Assembly: GCA_002338655.1 (NCBI GenBank)
Contig: DDIU01000053.1
Coordinates: forward strand, 160,410 to 224,409
From: Flammeovirgaceae bacterium UBA1842
GTDB lineage: Bacteria; Bacteroidota; Bacteroidia; Cytophagales; Cyclobacteriaceae
DNA length: 64,000 nucleotides
Direction: 5' to 3'
Both the position numbers and the translations under genes were made by a program. Shown here piece after piece: positions 9,485-17,406 of this stretch. Positions within the stretch are counted from its first letter, which is position 1, and every line of letters starts with the position of its first letter. Under the pieces are notes generated by a model. It did no database searches. It had not been told where the DNA came from and saw only the letters and a program-made list of their open reading frames with translations.

Positions 9485-10315
9485 TCAATTATCTAAGTTA
9501 TAACTAAGAATGGGGGCTTTTGAGTGAAAAACAAGTGTATCTGTTACGCTTATTTGATACAGTGGTCTTGATTTTCTGGCATGGGTGGTTATTGCTATTA
9601 ATTGTGGTTTGATTTTTTCTGTAATATTCAGGATCCCTTGATCTCTATCAAAGTCATTGTAAATGGTAGTGCTGATTTTTATCGGTGGTTGTTTAGGAAT
9701 GACACTATTCATCATTTTTTCTATTGAAGCCGTGTCATTAAAATGAGATGGGGTGTTGATATACACCAAATCCAGTTCAGCCGCTACCTCAGAGGCGAAT
9801 CCGATGATTTTGTTCAGTGATTTGGAAATATTTTCCACAAAATCGGATACAAATACTATTTTTTTGATTGGAATCATAGTTTGATTCTTTTTCAAAGAAA
9901 TAACACCACAAGAAGCAAGCCTGATTACCCGCTGAGCTGTTGACCCAACAAATAGAGCATCTGTCTCACCAGCACCATGAGCACCCATTATAATGAACTC
10001 AGCTTTTTGTTTAGATGCAACATCAACTATACATTCATGGGTAACACCGGTTTTTACTTCATAAGTCACTTTTAGACCGTCAAATATTTCACTCTTACTT
10101 AATTGATCAAGTTTTGTTTCCGCAGCCTTGACATTGGATTCCACCATGGAAAATTTCTGCTTTGTTTCTTCAGACATTATATCCCAATCCAATGGAGCCC
10201 ACACCACATGCAGGAGATGAATGTTGGAGTGTGTCAAACGGGCGAGGGAAGAAGTAGCAGTGGCGGCATTTCTGGCTGAATCTGAAAAATCTATGGGTAT
10301 CAGGATAGTTTTCAT
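9485..10315 (-). CDS. tandem universal stress protein (UspA family)
   Basis: The 276-residue protein has two UspA domains (about 1-142 and 150-276). The first keeps the nucleotide-binding signature GAHGAG....VGSTAQRVIR near residues 118-140, so it should bind ATP. The second lacks that signature and is probably structural, a pattern common for tandem Usp proteins. The N-terminus MKTILIPIDFSDSARNA is typical. Usp proteins are cytosolic and respond to energy or oxidative stress. The gene appears to be transcribed alone and converges with the sigma operon. Confidence 0.9.
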   Translation of the reverse strand: MKTILIPIDFSDSARNAATATSSLARLTHSNIHLLHVVWAPLDWDIMSEETKQKFSMVESNVKAAETKLDQLSKSEIFDGLKVTYEVKTGVTHECIVDVASKQKAEFIIMGAHGAGETDALFVGSTAQRVIRLASCGVISLKKNQTMIPIKKIVFVSDFVENISKSLNKIIGFASEVAAELDLVYINTPSHFNDTASIEKMMNSVIPKQPPIKISTTIYNDFDRDQGILNITEKIKPQLIAITTHARKSRPLYQISVTDTLVFHSKAPILSYNLDN

Positions 10316-10534
10316 CGGAATGGGATTTATTAGTGTTCTTGAATAGCAATTACCACTATTTATAACAGGGTCTCAATGAGTCAGGTCAGCTACTAAAATG
10401 ATTTTTGGCAGTTGGAGGGTCTAGTGTTTTAAGGGGTATTAGTGCCTAATCTTCGAATTGTATCCCAATACTGGACCTCAGGATGGTAAGTATGCCCACG
10501 AAATAAGCTATCAACAGAAGAAATTTCCATCATA

Positions 10535-10699
10535 TCATTTGTCATGTTTGGCAATGACCCATACCGCATGAATAATGCCAGGCAGAAAGCCTAGTAGGGT
10601 GAGCAATATATTGACCCAAAAAGCACCACGGAGACCTACAGTTAAAAATACGCCTAGAGGAGGCAATAAAATGGCAAATAGAATTCTTAGAATACTCAT
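10535..10699 (-). CDS. Pmp3/YqaE-family small membrane protein
   Basis: This 54-residue frame begins MSILRILFAILLPPLGVFL and ends WVIAKHDK. It has two transmembrane helices and the family motif LPPLGVFL...G, followed by FWVNILLTLLGFLPGIIHA. This is a textbook Pmp3/YqaE (UPF0057) protein. The family tunes membrane potential or salt tolerance in yeast and plants; in bacteria it is mostly stress-induced with an unclear role. It stands between the Usp gene and the DUF3494 genes, consistent with a cold or osmotic stress neighbourhood. Confidence 0.9.
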   Translation of the reverse strand: MSILRILFAILLPPLGVFLTVGLRGAFWVNILLTLLGFLPGIIHAVWVIAKHDK

Positions 10700-10879
10700 A
10701 GCGTTCGTGTTTAATTAGCAAGTTAAAGATTTTTGATAAGTGGTGGTAACATTAAATGAGGAATGACTAAGCCACAGCCAGTGTCTCACAGACTGAAAAT
10801 ACGAGACATGTAATTAACTCACTCGCCAGTTTATAGGTTGTCTTTTTCATTAAGAGTAAATATTGGTTTGTCCCAAACC

Positions 10880-10907
10880 AAAAAAAACCCTACTGCATGC
10901 AGTAGGG
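10880..10907 (-). terminator. terminator of the first DUF3494 gene
   Basis: CCCTACTGCATGCAGTAGGG (10888-10907) is a perfect 20-bp palindrome. On the minus strand it is followed by a run of eight T (10880-10887), 27 nt after the stop codon. Confidence 0.85.
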
Positions 10908-10934
10908 CCCCTTCATTAAAATTAAACCTAAACC

Positions 10935-11675
10935 TTATTTGTATACTATGGTGTTTCCTTCCATAGTAATAGAACCTGTTCTGGCCAATGCTTTACCATC
11001 AAGGGTAGCACCGGTATTGAAGGTGATAGACTGCATCGCCATCACCGTACCTTTAAATACAGAGGTAGTTCCAAAAGTGGCACTACTTCCTACTTGCCAG
11101 AATATATTTTTTGCATGTGCCCCACCACTCAGGATCACTTGTCTACCTGAAGTAGTAGTCAGTGCACTAGCGATTTGTATAATAAAAACGGCATCTGCAT
11201 TTCCTTTAGCATCAAAAGTAAGGTCGCCCGAAGATATCGCTAGAGACGAAGTTGACTTATATAACCCTGGAGTGAGCGTCAATCCGCCAATGTTTCCAGA
11301 AAGGGTTACAATATCAGTAGAAGTTCTTCCCGCGGCATTATCATACGCTGTTTTTAAGTCAAGTTTCGCTTGTGTGGCGATGTTGTTGTTAATGTGTAGC
11401 ACACCTGTATATTCTCCTGGAGGGAAACCATCCAAAGAAGTACCGGGGCTTAGACCCACATCACCTGTAATAGAAGTAGCTCCTGTATTGGTGATCGATT
11501 CACCAGCCAATACGGCCAACCCTGATACACCTGCTACAATAACTTTAGCTTGTATTACAGTTTGAATAGGTATTACAATTCCATTATTAGCTGGCGAGGG
11601 GTCATCATTCTTACAACCACTAAACATCATCGCAGTTGCCAAACTAAAGACGGTTAATAAATTTGTCGTTTTCAT
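10935..11675 (-). CDS. DUF3494 (ice-binding-like) lipoprotein
   Basis: I choose ATG 11675, giving 246 residues, because it yields a clean lipoprotein signal peptide (MKTTNLL...MMFSGC, C21). The frame opens upstream as far as 11771 but that adds an implausible N-terminus. The rest is a DUF3494 beta-solenoid domain, with landmarks SITGDVGLSPG, ATQAKLDLKTAYDNAAGR, NIGGLTLTPGLYKSTSSL, DAVFIIQIAS and AKNIFWQVGSSATFG. The family includes ice-binding proteins and adhesins, but many members have no shown ice activity. A small hairpin (ACCGCA/TGCGGT, 11692-11707) lies in the leader, and the upstream element at 11751-11776 is shared with the second DUF3494 gene. Confidence 0.88.
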   Translation of the reverse strand: MKTTNLLTVFSLATAMMFSGCKNDDPSPANNGIVIPIQTVIQAKVIVAGVSGLAVLAGESITNTGATSITGDVGLSPGTSLDGFPPGEYTGVLHINNNIATQAKLDLKTAYDNAAGRTSTDIVTLSGNIGGLTLTPGLYKSTSSLAISSGDLTFDAKGNADAVFIIQIASALTTTSGRQVILSGGAHAKNIFWQVGSSATFGTTSVFKGTVMAMQSITFNTGATLDGKALARTGSITMEGNTIVYK

Positions 11676-11750
11676 AATTTTAGATTTTAGAACCGCATTC
11701 TTGCGGTCAAAGATCGGTAGGTGTCGCTCCTGATCTGTTACATGGTTAGG

Positions 11751-11776
11751 GGCAAGAGTTACACATATCACATGTG
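11751..11776 (-). promoter_or_regulatory. conserved element upstream of DUF3494 gene 1
   Basis: A 26-bp sequence starts GGCAAGAGTTACA and ends ATCACATGTG on the plus strand. It matches the sequence at 13425-13450 at 24 of 26 positions. It starts 76 nt from the start codon, almost the same distance as the other copy (79 nt). It is likely an operator or promoter element controlling both genes. Confidence 0.55.
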
Positions 11777-11813
11777 TTCAGAAAGGAAAAGGCACAAGTG
11801 GACAGAGGCGCCA

Positions 11814-11905
11814 GTTAAGAATTAAGAATTAAGAATTATGTATGACTAATGATGAATTATAAATGAAAAGAATACTGAATAACCATTAACGAATAACAGA
11901 TAAAC
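11814..11905 (+). repeat. AT-rich word-repeat array 1
   Basis: The array has three AATTAAG-type words, then a GAATTATAAATG section, then ACCATTAACGAATAAC. It fills the spacer between the two DUF3494 genes and has the same word order and orientation as the arrays near 17.2, 40.4, 42.8 and 44.0 kb. Confidence 0.7.
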
Positions 11906-11940
11906 AAAAAAGGCCGCCCTACAGATGTAGGATGGCCTTT
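11906..11940 (-). terminator. terminator of the second DUF3494 gene
   Basis: AAAGGCC and GGCCTTT form the outer stem (about 11908-11914 and 11934-11940), with an inner CCCTAC/GTAGGA pairing. On the minus strand it runs into a T-rich stretch. It lies 24 nt after the stop codon. Confidence 0.8.
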
Positions 11941-11963
11941 AAGTGATTATTTACTGTGAGTAA

Positions 11964-13346
11964 TTATGGTTTTGTAACCGCATTGGCATCAAGAATAACA
12001 GCAGTTTGTGCAAGGGCACGGCCATTCATTGTTGCTCCGGTCTGCAGGGTAACACCTGTTTGACATAGGATGATTCCTTCAAAGTGTGAAGTTGTTCCTA
12101 AAACTACTTCACCAGCTACTTGCCAGAAAATATTTTTAGCTTGTGCTCCACCAGTCAACGTTATATTAACTGCAGAACTCATGGTCATATCACCAGCGAT
12201 TTGGAAGATCCAAACATCATCAGCACCACCTGAGATAGTTACATCAGAAGGCATAGTCACTGTATTTGTCCATTTGTAAAGACCAGCATCTAACGTCATT
12301 CCACCAATGTTTCCAGTTCCTAATTCCGAGAAATCAGGTGTTGGACGACCAGCAGCATCATTATACGCAGTGATCATATTTTCAACCGCAGTAGTAAGGT
12401 TGGTATTTGTAGGAGATGCCATATCAGCAGCATATACTTTACCTGTTACTTGTGGTGACGTTGCATATCCTGTAGCATCAGTCAATCCAAATCCGGTGAT
12501 AAAAGAAGTAGCCGCGGGGCTAAGACCCATATCGCCAGTGATCGCTGAAGTAGGAGAGTTATTGATTGCTGTTTTAGCAAGAATAACATAGTTACCTGAA
12601 GCTCTTAGGTTTACTACTGACAATCCAGCCTCTGCACCAGTGGTAAACGTCCACGCTTTAGTATTAGCTATTGCATTACCGGCTAAATCTTTAACAGCAG
12701 TAGTAACAGTAGCGGTATAACTCAAGCTCGCATCTAAAATAGCATCAGGAATAAAACGTGCTGTTTTATTATTGTATTCGATAGAACCTTCAACAGCAGT
12801 TGTACCTTGCACTACTATAAAAGAAGTAGGCGTAAAAGAAGCCGCACTCATGCTCTCACTAAAAGTGATAGAAATCACTTTGTTACGAGCTACATTGGTT
12901 GCATCTGCAAGTGGATCGGTAGAAATAATCGTTGGCGCAATAATATCAACAAGTATTCCTGTAGTAAAGCTAAAAGTATAATCACTAGCTATTCCTAAAC
13001 CACCAGAATCCTTAACAGTATTTGCTAAAGTACCTGTGTACAACGTACTTGCTTTCAGATTATTAAGTGGCGTAAAAGTAGCTGTCTTATTACTATAAGC
13101 TACTGTACCCACCACTGCAGTTGCACCTTCCGCAACAGTGAACGATGTGGAAGTAATTGTAGCTGCATCCATATCCTTATTAAAGGTAATTTCTATAGAA
13201 GAGTTGGTTGCCACATCTACCTCATCAATTGTGGGATTGGTAGAAACTACCGTTGGAGCCAAGATCGTTGGTTCATCATCCTTACAGCCTACTGCTATTA
13301 AAAGTGGCAGCATGACTAATATTTGTATTCGTTTTAAAAATTTCAT
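11964..13346 (-). CDS. lipoprotein with two Ig-like (Big_5) domains and a DUF3494 domain
   Basis: The 460-residue protein has a lipobox ending AVGC (C21). Two SbsA-type Ig-like (Big_5) repeats follow, each with the signature 'ST(N/D)P..D..(D/N)VA.N..I.ITF...M' and ending in FTTG (about 30-130 and 135-235). The DUF3494 domain takes the rest (about 240-460), with SAITGDMGLSPAATS, MITAYNDAAGRP, NIGGMTLDAGLYKW, DVWIFQIAGDM and AKNIFWQVAGEV. The architecture suggests a surface-displayed protein, the Ig repeats acting as a stalk. Ice binding or adhesion is inference. It has its own terminator and a promoter-region element shared with the gene downstream, so it is a co-regulated paralogue rather than an operon partner. 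Confidence 0.9.
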   Translation of the reverse strand: MKFLKRIQILVMLPLLIAVGCKDDEPTILAPTVVSTNPTIDEVDVATNSSIEITFNKDMDAATITSTSFTVAEGATAVVGTVAYSNKTATFTPLNNLKASTLYTGTLANTVKDSGGLGIASDYTFSFTTGILVDIIAPTIISTDPLADATNVARNKVISITFSESMSAASFTPTSFIVVQGTTAVEGSIEYNNKTARFIPDAILDASLSYTATVTTAVKDLAGNAIANTKAWTFTTGAEAGLSVVNLRASGNYVILAKTAINNSPTSAITGDMGLSPAATSFITGFGLTDATGYATSPQVTGKVYAADMASPTNTNLTTAVENMITAYNDAAGRPTPDFSELGTGNIGGMTLDAGLYKWTNTVTMPSDVTISGGADDVWIFQIAGDMTMSSAVNITLTGGAQAKNIFWQVAGEVVLGTTSHFEGIILCQTGVTLQTGATMNGRALAQTAVILDANAVTKP

Positions 13347-13422
13347 TTCATTTTAGTTTAAGTGACTTTATTATTATGGTACAAAGGTGGGCCCCTTCAT
13401 GGCCGGATGTACTACATACAAA

Positions 13423-13461
13423 AAGGCAAGAGTTACATATATCACATATGCCTCTTGCCTT
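13423..13461 (-). terminator. terminator of the lmo0937-like gene
   Basis: AAGGCAAGAG (13423-13432) pairs perfectly with CTCTTGCCTT (13452-13461). On the minus strand the stem runs into TTTTTG. The stem overlaps the conserved DUF3494 upstream element. Confidence 0.7.
13425..13450 (-). promoter_or_regulatory. conserved element upstream of DUF3494 gene 2
   Basis: This is the second copy of the 26-bp element, starting GGCAAGAGTTACA and ending ATCACATATG. It begins 79 nt from the start at 13346 and is 24/26 identical to 11751-11776. Confidence 0.55.
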
Positions 13462-13480
13462 AAAGGTTAATTTAGAGGGG

Positions 13481-13633
13481 TCAAATTCTTCTTCCTGATA
13501 TGAGTCTGAATAAAACAGCTATAATGGCAATAACCAATAGTACATGTATAATGCCCCCAGCACTATATCCTAAAAAGCCTATGGCCCATAGAATAAGCAA
13601 TATTACTGCAATGGTGTAAAGTAGATTTCCCAT
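13481..13633 (-). CDS. lmo0937-type small membrane protein
   Basis: This 50-residue frame begins MGNLLYTIAVILLILWAIGF and ends LISGRRI. It has two hydrophobic helices separated by GYSAGGIIH and a basic tail. That matches the lmo0937/DUF5670 family of very short membrane proteins, whose function is unknown and which often sit next to stress genes. It is preceded on the same strand by the barrel protein gene (stop at 13642), 8 nt away, so the two may be co-transcribed. Confidence 0.8.
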   Translation of the reverse strand: MGNLLYTIAVILLILWAIGFLGYSAGGIIHVLLVIAIIAVLFRLISGRRI

Positions 13634-13641
13634 GATTTTAT

Positions 13642-14256
13642 TTATTTACCGTTAAATTGAAGTCCTATAGTCGAGACACCACTTGACAAGTCAAGATAAG
13701 CCCCCATTCTTTTATTAAAATGATAAGTAGCTCCTACATGAACATCTAAGAATACTTGGCTACCCTTATTGAAATGATTTTTATTTCCTTGATAACCAGT
13801 ATCCCATGTAGAATTTACTATGGCGAATCCTAATGATGCTCCAGCGTAAATATCCCAATCTGAGGTGGCATTGATTAAATCGTCAAAATAGTAGTAACTT
13901 TTTATGCCTATTGGAACCACAACTTCACTGTAGGTATAATATCGATCAGGATTATTGTTGTTACCCCAATAGTAGTCGTCTTTAAAAGCATAAATACTGG
14001 CAAATGGCGCCAATGTGAGGTTTTTGACTACGTCAATTTCGTAATTGATATTAAAAACAGGGATTGTTTTACCTGCATACCTATAGTATCCAGAATAGCC
14101 TGCAACACCAACACCCATATTTAGTGTTTTGCCATAGTGCTCTTGTGAGTAACCATCAAAATGGAAAGCCATCAATAGTAGACAAAAAACGGGAAATCGC
14201 CAACAAGGAACTTGAAGGCTTGAGCTATTCTGCAAAACTTGCCTCCCAATATTCAT
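13642..14256 (-). CDS. outer-membrane beta-barrel protein (start uncertain)
   Basis: The frame encodes up to 204 residues. The mature part, beginning QEHYGKTLNMGVGVAGYSGYY, alternates polar and aromatic residues and ends FN-GK, like small outer-membrane beta-barrel proteins. The function is unknown. A hydrophobic signal segment (FPVFCLLLMAFHF...YSQ) is present. However, the bases that would encode its n-region (about 14170-14256) also encode a conserved stretch of the divergent histidine kinase. Either ATG 14256 is used with a long n-region, or the true start was lost at a rearrangement junction. Confidence 0.65.
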   Translation of the reverse strand: MNIGRQVLQNSSSLQVPCWRFPVFCLLLMAFHFDGYSQEHYGKTLNMGVGVAGYSGYYRYAGKTIPVFNINYEIDVVKNLTLAPFASIYAFKDDYYWGNNNNPDRYYTYSEVVVPIGIKSYYYFDDLINATSDWDIYAGASLGFAIVNSTWDTGYQGNKNHFNKGSQVFLDVHVGATYHFNKRMGAYLDLSSGVSTIGLQFNGK

Positions 14257-16226
14257 TGAGCATTATTGAAGCTACACTTGACCCATTGGTGACGATTAGT
14301 GCAAAAGGTAAGATTACCGATATGAATCAGGCAACGGTTGGTATTACGGGGGTTACACGCGATAAATTAACGGGTACTGACTTTTTTGATTACTTTACTG
14401 AGCCTCAAAAAGCAAGAGAAGTATATCAAGAGGTATTTGCTGAGGGGTCAGTCAACGATTTTCCGCTGACTGTACGCCATGTAGAGGGCGAATTGACGGA
14501 TGTGCTTTTTAATGGCTCTGTCTATAAGGATGATGACGACAATGTTTTAGGGGCTGTTATTGTTGCCAGAGATGTAACCGAACAAAAACGGATAGGTAAG
14601 GAGCTACTGGAAGCAAAAGAAGCAGCTGAATTGGCCACTTTGGTTGCTCAGGAAGCCAAGATCAAGGCTGAAAAAGTAGCTGAGATTGCAGAAAATGCAA
14701 TGAAATCCAAACAGCAATTTTTGTCAAACATGAGTCATGAGATCCGTACTCCTATGAACGCGATTATTGGCTTCACGAAAGTGATGTTAAAAACAGAGCT
14801 TACTGCCAAGCAAAAAGAATTTTTAACCTCTATTAAAATGAGTGGTGACTCATTGATTGTACTCATCAACGATATTCTTGATTTGGCCAAGGTGGATGCC
14901 GGAAAGATGACTTTTGAAAAGTCGCCTTTTAAAATGTCTTCCTCCTTGTCATCCATGCTTCATTTATTCGAAACAAAAATTCGTGAAAAGAACCTGACGC
15001 TCATTAAAAAATATGATGACAACATACCAGAGGTATTACTTGGAGATCCTGCACGGCTGCACCAAATCATTCTAAACCTGGTAAGTAACGCAGTAAAATT
15101 TACCTCCCAAGGCCGTATTACCGTTTCGGTACGTATGCTCAGTGAGGCGGAAGAGAGCGTTCGTGTCGAATTTTCAATTGCAGATACGGGTATAGGAATT
15201 AACGAAAATAAAATAAATCAGATCTTCGATAATTTTCATCAGGCATCAAGCGATATATCGAGGATCTATGGCGGTACAGGTCTTGGACTTGCCATTGTCA
15301 AGCAGTTGGTAGAAGCTCAGGGTGGGAGCATCAGTGTAAAAAGTGTGATAGATGTAGGAACGGTTTTCAGCTTTATTCTCGACTTTCAGCGTACCGATCA
15401 GGAGGCATTATCAGAGGCGGCATCGGTAGATTTGGTGGAAGACATCAAAAATATCAAGGTATTGGTGGTGGAAGATATTATGCTTAACCAGCTGTTAATG
15501 AAGACCTTATTAGATGAATTTGGCTTTGAACGTGATATAGCGCCCAATGGCCTTATTGCCATTGAAAAACTAAAAGAGAAATCATACGATATTATTTTGA
15601 TGGACTTGCAAATGCCAGAAATGAACGGCTTTGAAGCCACGGAATATATCCGAAACACACTACATTCAAAAATCCCCATCATTGCCCTTACAGCAGATGT
15701 AACCACCGTGGACCTGGAAAAATGCAAGGCGGTAGGTATGAATGATTACATTGCCAAGCCTGTAGATGATAAGCTGCTATATAGTAAAATTGTTGGGCTG
15801 GTGGCTAAGCCAATGCCCGTACAAACAGCAGAAGATAAAGAAGACGATCATACTACTATAAAGTGCATTGATCTTACTTATCTTAAACAATTCACTAAGG
15901 CAAATCCACAAATAATAATGGAAATGATTCAGCTCTATCTTGAGCAAACACCTCCTTTGATTGCTTTAATGAGAGAAAGCTATGAATCTAAAGACTGGGA
16001 TACCTTGCGAGCCGCAGTGCATAAATTAATTCCTTCGTTTTCTATAGTAGGTATTCATGTGGACTTTACCAATATGGCTAAAAAACTACAGGAGTATGCG
16101 CTAGCGAAAGAATACAATGAAAAAATGGAAACCCTGGTATTACAAATAGAGAATGTTTGTACGCAGGCTTGTGAAGAGTTAGTGGAAGAATATGAAATGT
16201 TAAAAAATGGAAATAATGAAAACTGA
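14145..16226 (+). CDS. hybrid histidine kinase (PAS-HisKA-HATPase-REC-HPt), start uncertain
   Basis: The domains in order are a PAS domain (about 14265-14595, with TLDPLVTISAKGKITDMN), a coiled coil, HisKA with NMSHEIRTPMN near 14730, and HATPase with the N box LVSNAVKF and G box YGGTGLGLAI. A receiver domain follows (phosphoacceptor D in LMDLQMPEMNG near 15600), then a C-terminal HPt domain with AAVHKLIPS near 16010. Together they form a complete internal phosphorelay. No in-frame ATG precedes the PAS domain; candidates are GTG 14145 or TTG 14064. The family normally has N-terminal helical repeats before IANKELEGLSYSAK, so this copy appears N-terminally truncated. A receiver gene follows and overlaps by 20 nt. 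Confidence 0.85.
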   Translation: MSNHQNGKPSIVDKKREIANKELEGLSYSAKLASQYSLSIIEATLDPLVTISAKGKITDMNQATVGITGVTRDKLTGTDFFDYFTEPQKAREVYQEVFAEGSVNDFPLTVRHVEGELTDVLFNGSVYKDDDDNVLGAVIVARDVTEQKRIGKELLEAKEAAELATLVAQEAKIKAEKVAEIAENAMKSKQQFLSNMSHEIRTPMNAIIGFTKVMLKTELTAKQKEFLTSIKMSGDSLIVLINDILDLAKVDAGKMTFEKSPFKMSSSLSSMLHLFETKIREKNLTLIKKYDDNIPEVLLGDPARLHQIILNLVSNAVKFTSQGRITVSVRMLSEAEESVRVEFSIADTGIGINENKINQIFDNFHQASSDISRIYGGTGLGLAIVKQLVEAQGGSISVKSVIDVGTVFSFILDFQRTDQEALSEAASVDLVEDIKNIKVLVVEDIMLNQLLMKTLLDEFGFERDIAPNGLIAIEKLKEKSYDIILMDLQMPEMNGFEATEYIRNTLHSKIPIIALTADVTTVDLEKCKAVGMNDYIAKPVDDKLLYSKIVGLVAKPMPVQTAEDKEDDHTTIKCIDLTYLKQFTKANPQIIMEMIQLYLEQTPPLIALMRESYESKDWDTLRAAVHKLIPSFSIVGIHVDFTNMAKKLQEYALAKEYNEKMETLVLQIENVCTQACEELVEEYEMLKNGNNEN

Positions 16227-16647
16227 AAAAATAAAAATATTTTTAGTAGATGATGACGCTTTATATTTGAAATCGTTAGAGGTCGAATTTATGCAACAGG
16301 CGGACTTTTCCATAGAAACGTATGCAACTGGTGAAGAATGCTTAAAAAACATTTCACATGATCCCGATGTAATCATTTTGGATTATCATCTCGATGGTAT
16401 TGACAAAAATGCCATGAATGGGCTGGATACCTTAGATAAAATCAAAGAGATCAATCCGGACATTCCCGTTCTGATGTTGTCTTCACAAGACAAAATAGAT
16501 GTGGCCATTAGCTGTATGCATCACAGAGCCTTTGACTATGTAGTGAAAAGTGAAACTGCTTTTCTTCGGCTTAAAAAGATCATTACCACCTTATTTAAAT
16601 ACAAAAAAATGGAAAAAGAACTGAGCTGGTATATTGAGAGGATGTAA
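16207..16647 (+). CDS. stand-alone response regulator receiver protein
   Basis: The 146-residue protein is a single REC domain. It has the acidic pocket VDDD near residue 14, the phosphoacceptor D in VIILDYHLDG and the switch lysine in YVVKSE. After REC there is only a short helical tail (YKKMEKELSWYIERM) and no output domain. The gene begins inside the end of the hybrid kinase gene (ATG 16207, or 16216), so the two are translationally coupled. It probably takes phosphate from that kinase's HPt domain or acts as a phosphate sink. Confidence 0.9.
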   Translation: MEIMKTEKIKIFLVDDDALYLKSLEVEFMQQADFSIETYATGEECLKNISHDPDVIILDYHLDGIDKNAMNGLDTLDKIKEINPDIPVLMLSSQDKIDVAISCMHHRAFDYVVKSETAFLRLKKIITTLFKYKKMEKELSWYIERM

Positions 16648-16660
16648 AACAAATTAGTAC

Positions 16661-16730
16661 GTCATTTCCTTCCCGTCAGGCAAGAATCCTTACCATGCAT
16701 AAACGGTGGTAAAGATTCCTACGGAATGAC
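16661..16730. repeat. long imperfect inverted repeat
   Basis: GTCATTTCC at the left pairs with GGAATGAC at the right, with further pairing between AGAATCCTTACC and GGTGGTAAAGATTCCT inside. The left arm resembles the GTCATTTCGCAGCG segment inside the 152-bp repeats that follow, so this is probably a related palindromic intergenic element. Confidence 0.6.
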
Positions 16731-16744
16731 TTACTCCACGGCCT

Positions 16745-17095
16745 GTGTCACCCCGGATTTACTCCGGGTCCCTTGATCGGGGACATCTGCCGTAAAATCA
16801 CACGAAATCTCAATTAGCACGTCATTTCGCAGCGCAGCGGAGAAATCCTTATCAAATCCTGCTAGCGCGCGATTGCAGGCTCTTTTTCTCGGTTAGTGTC
16901 ACCCCGGATTTACTCCGGGGTCCCTTGATCGGGGAGGCCTGCCGTAAAATCACACGAAATCTCAATTAGCACGTCATTTCGCAGCGCAGCGGAGAAATCC
17001 TTATTAAATCCTGCTAGCGCGCGATTGCAGGCTCTTTTTCTCGGTTAGTGTCACCCCGGATTTACTCCGGGGTCTCCTGATCGGGGAGGCCTGCC
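16745..17095. repeat. 152-bp tandem repeat, about 2.3 copies, with REP-like palindromes
   Basis: GTGTCACCCCGG recurs at 16745, 16896 and 17048, giving periods of 151 and 152 bp; copies 1 and 2 are nearly identical. Each unit contains the palindrome CCCCGGATTTACTCCGGGG, the word TGATCGGGGA and a GTCATTTCGCAGCGCAGCGG block. The units are much more GC-rich than the surrounding spacer. No open reading frame fits. They look like interspersed intergenic repeats that duplicated in tandem. Confidence 0.85.
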
Positions 17096-17127
17096 TTATT
17101 CCACAGTCCGTGCCTCACAAACCAAAA

Positions 17128-17365
17128 AATAATGAATGCTGAATATCGAATAATGAATTATGAATGCTGAATATCCAATAACGAATAACCAACAACCATT
17201 AACCATTAACAATTAACCAATAACAAATAACGAACAACCAAAAACCCCCTTTGTTGAATTACGAATGCTGAATATCGAATAATGAATTATAAATGTTGAA
17301 TAACGAATGCTGAATATTGAATATCGAATATCGAATAACGAATAATGAATAATGAATTTCGAACA
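17128..17365 (+). repeat. AT-rich word-repeat array 2
   Basis: About 240 bp of degenerate words: GAATGCTGAATATCGAATAA blocks, then ACCATTAACCATTAACAATT blocks, then a second GAATGCTGAATATCG section. It fills the spacer up to the hsdR 3' end. Together with the 152-bp repeats it accounts for the whole 16.65-17.4 kb gap. Confidence 0.75.
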
Positions 17366-17406
17366 AAAGCCACTACTATCCCAAACTAAAAAAAAACGAT
17401 TTTATT

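Noticed and set aside
10939..11565. Long plus-strand open frame (about 208 codons) inside the first DUF3494 gene
   Set aside because: It is fully antisense to a clear lipoprotein gene, its residues are a proline/valine-rich shadow of DUF3494, and it has no domain or signal of its own.
11676..11771. Upstream extension of the first DUF3494 protein to 11771
   Set aside because: It would place 32 unlikely residues before a clean lipoprotein signal peptide and would cover the shared upstream element.
12070..13356. Several plus-strand frames antisense to the second DUF3494 gene
   Set aside because: They are compositional shadows of the repetitive Thr/Ala-rich coding sequence on the other strand.
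14064..14144. TTG 14064 as the kinase start
   Set aside because: The extra residues it adds are a shadow of the barrel gene on the other strand and match no kinase N-terminus; GTG 14145 is only somewhat better, so the start is left open.
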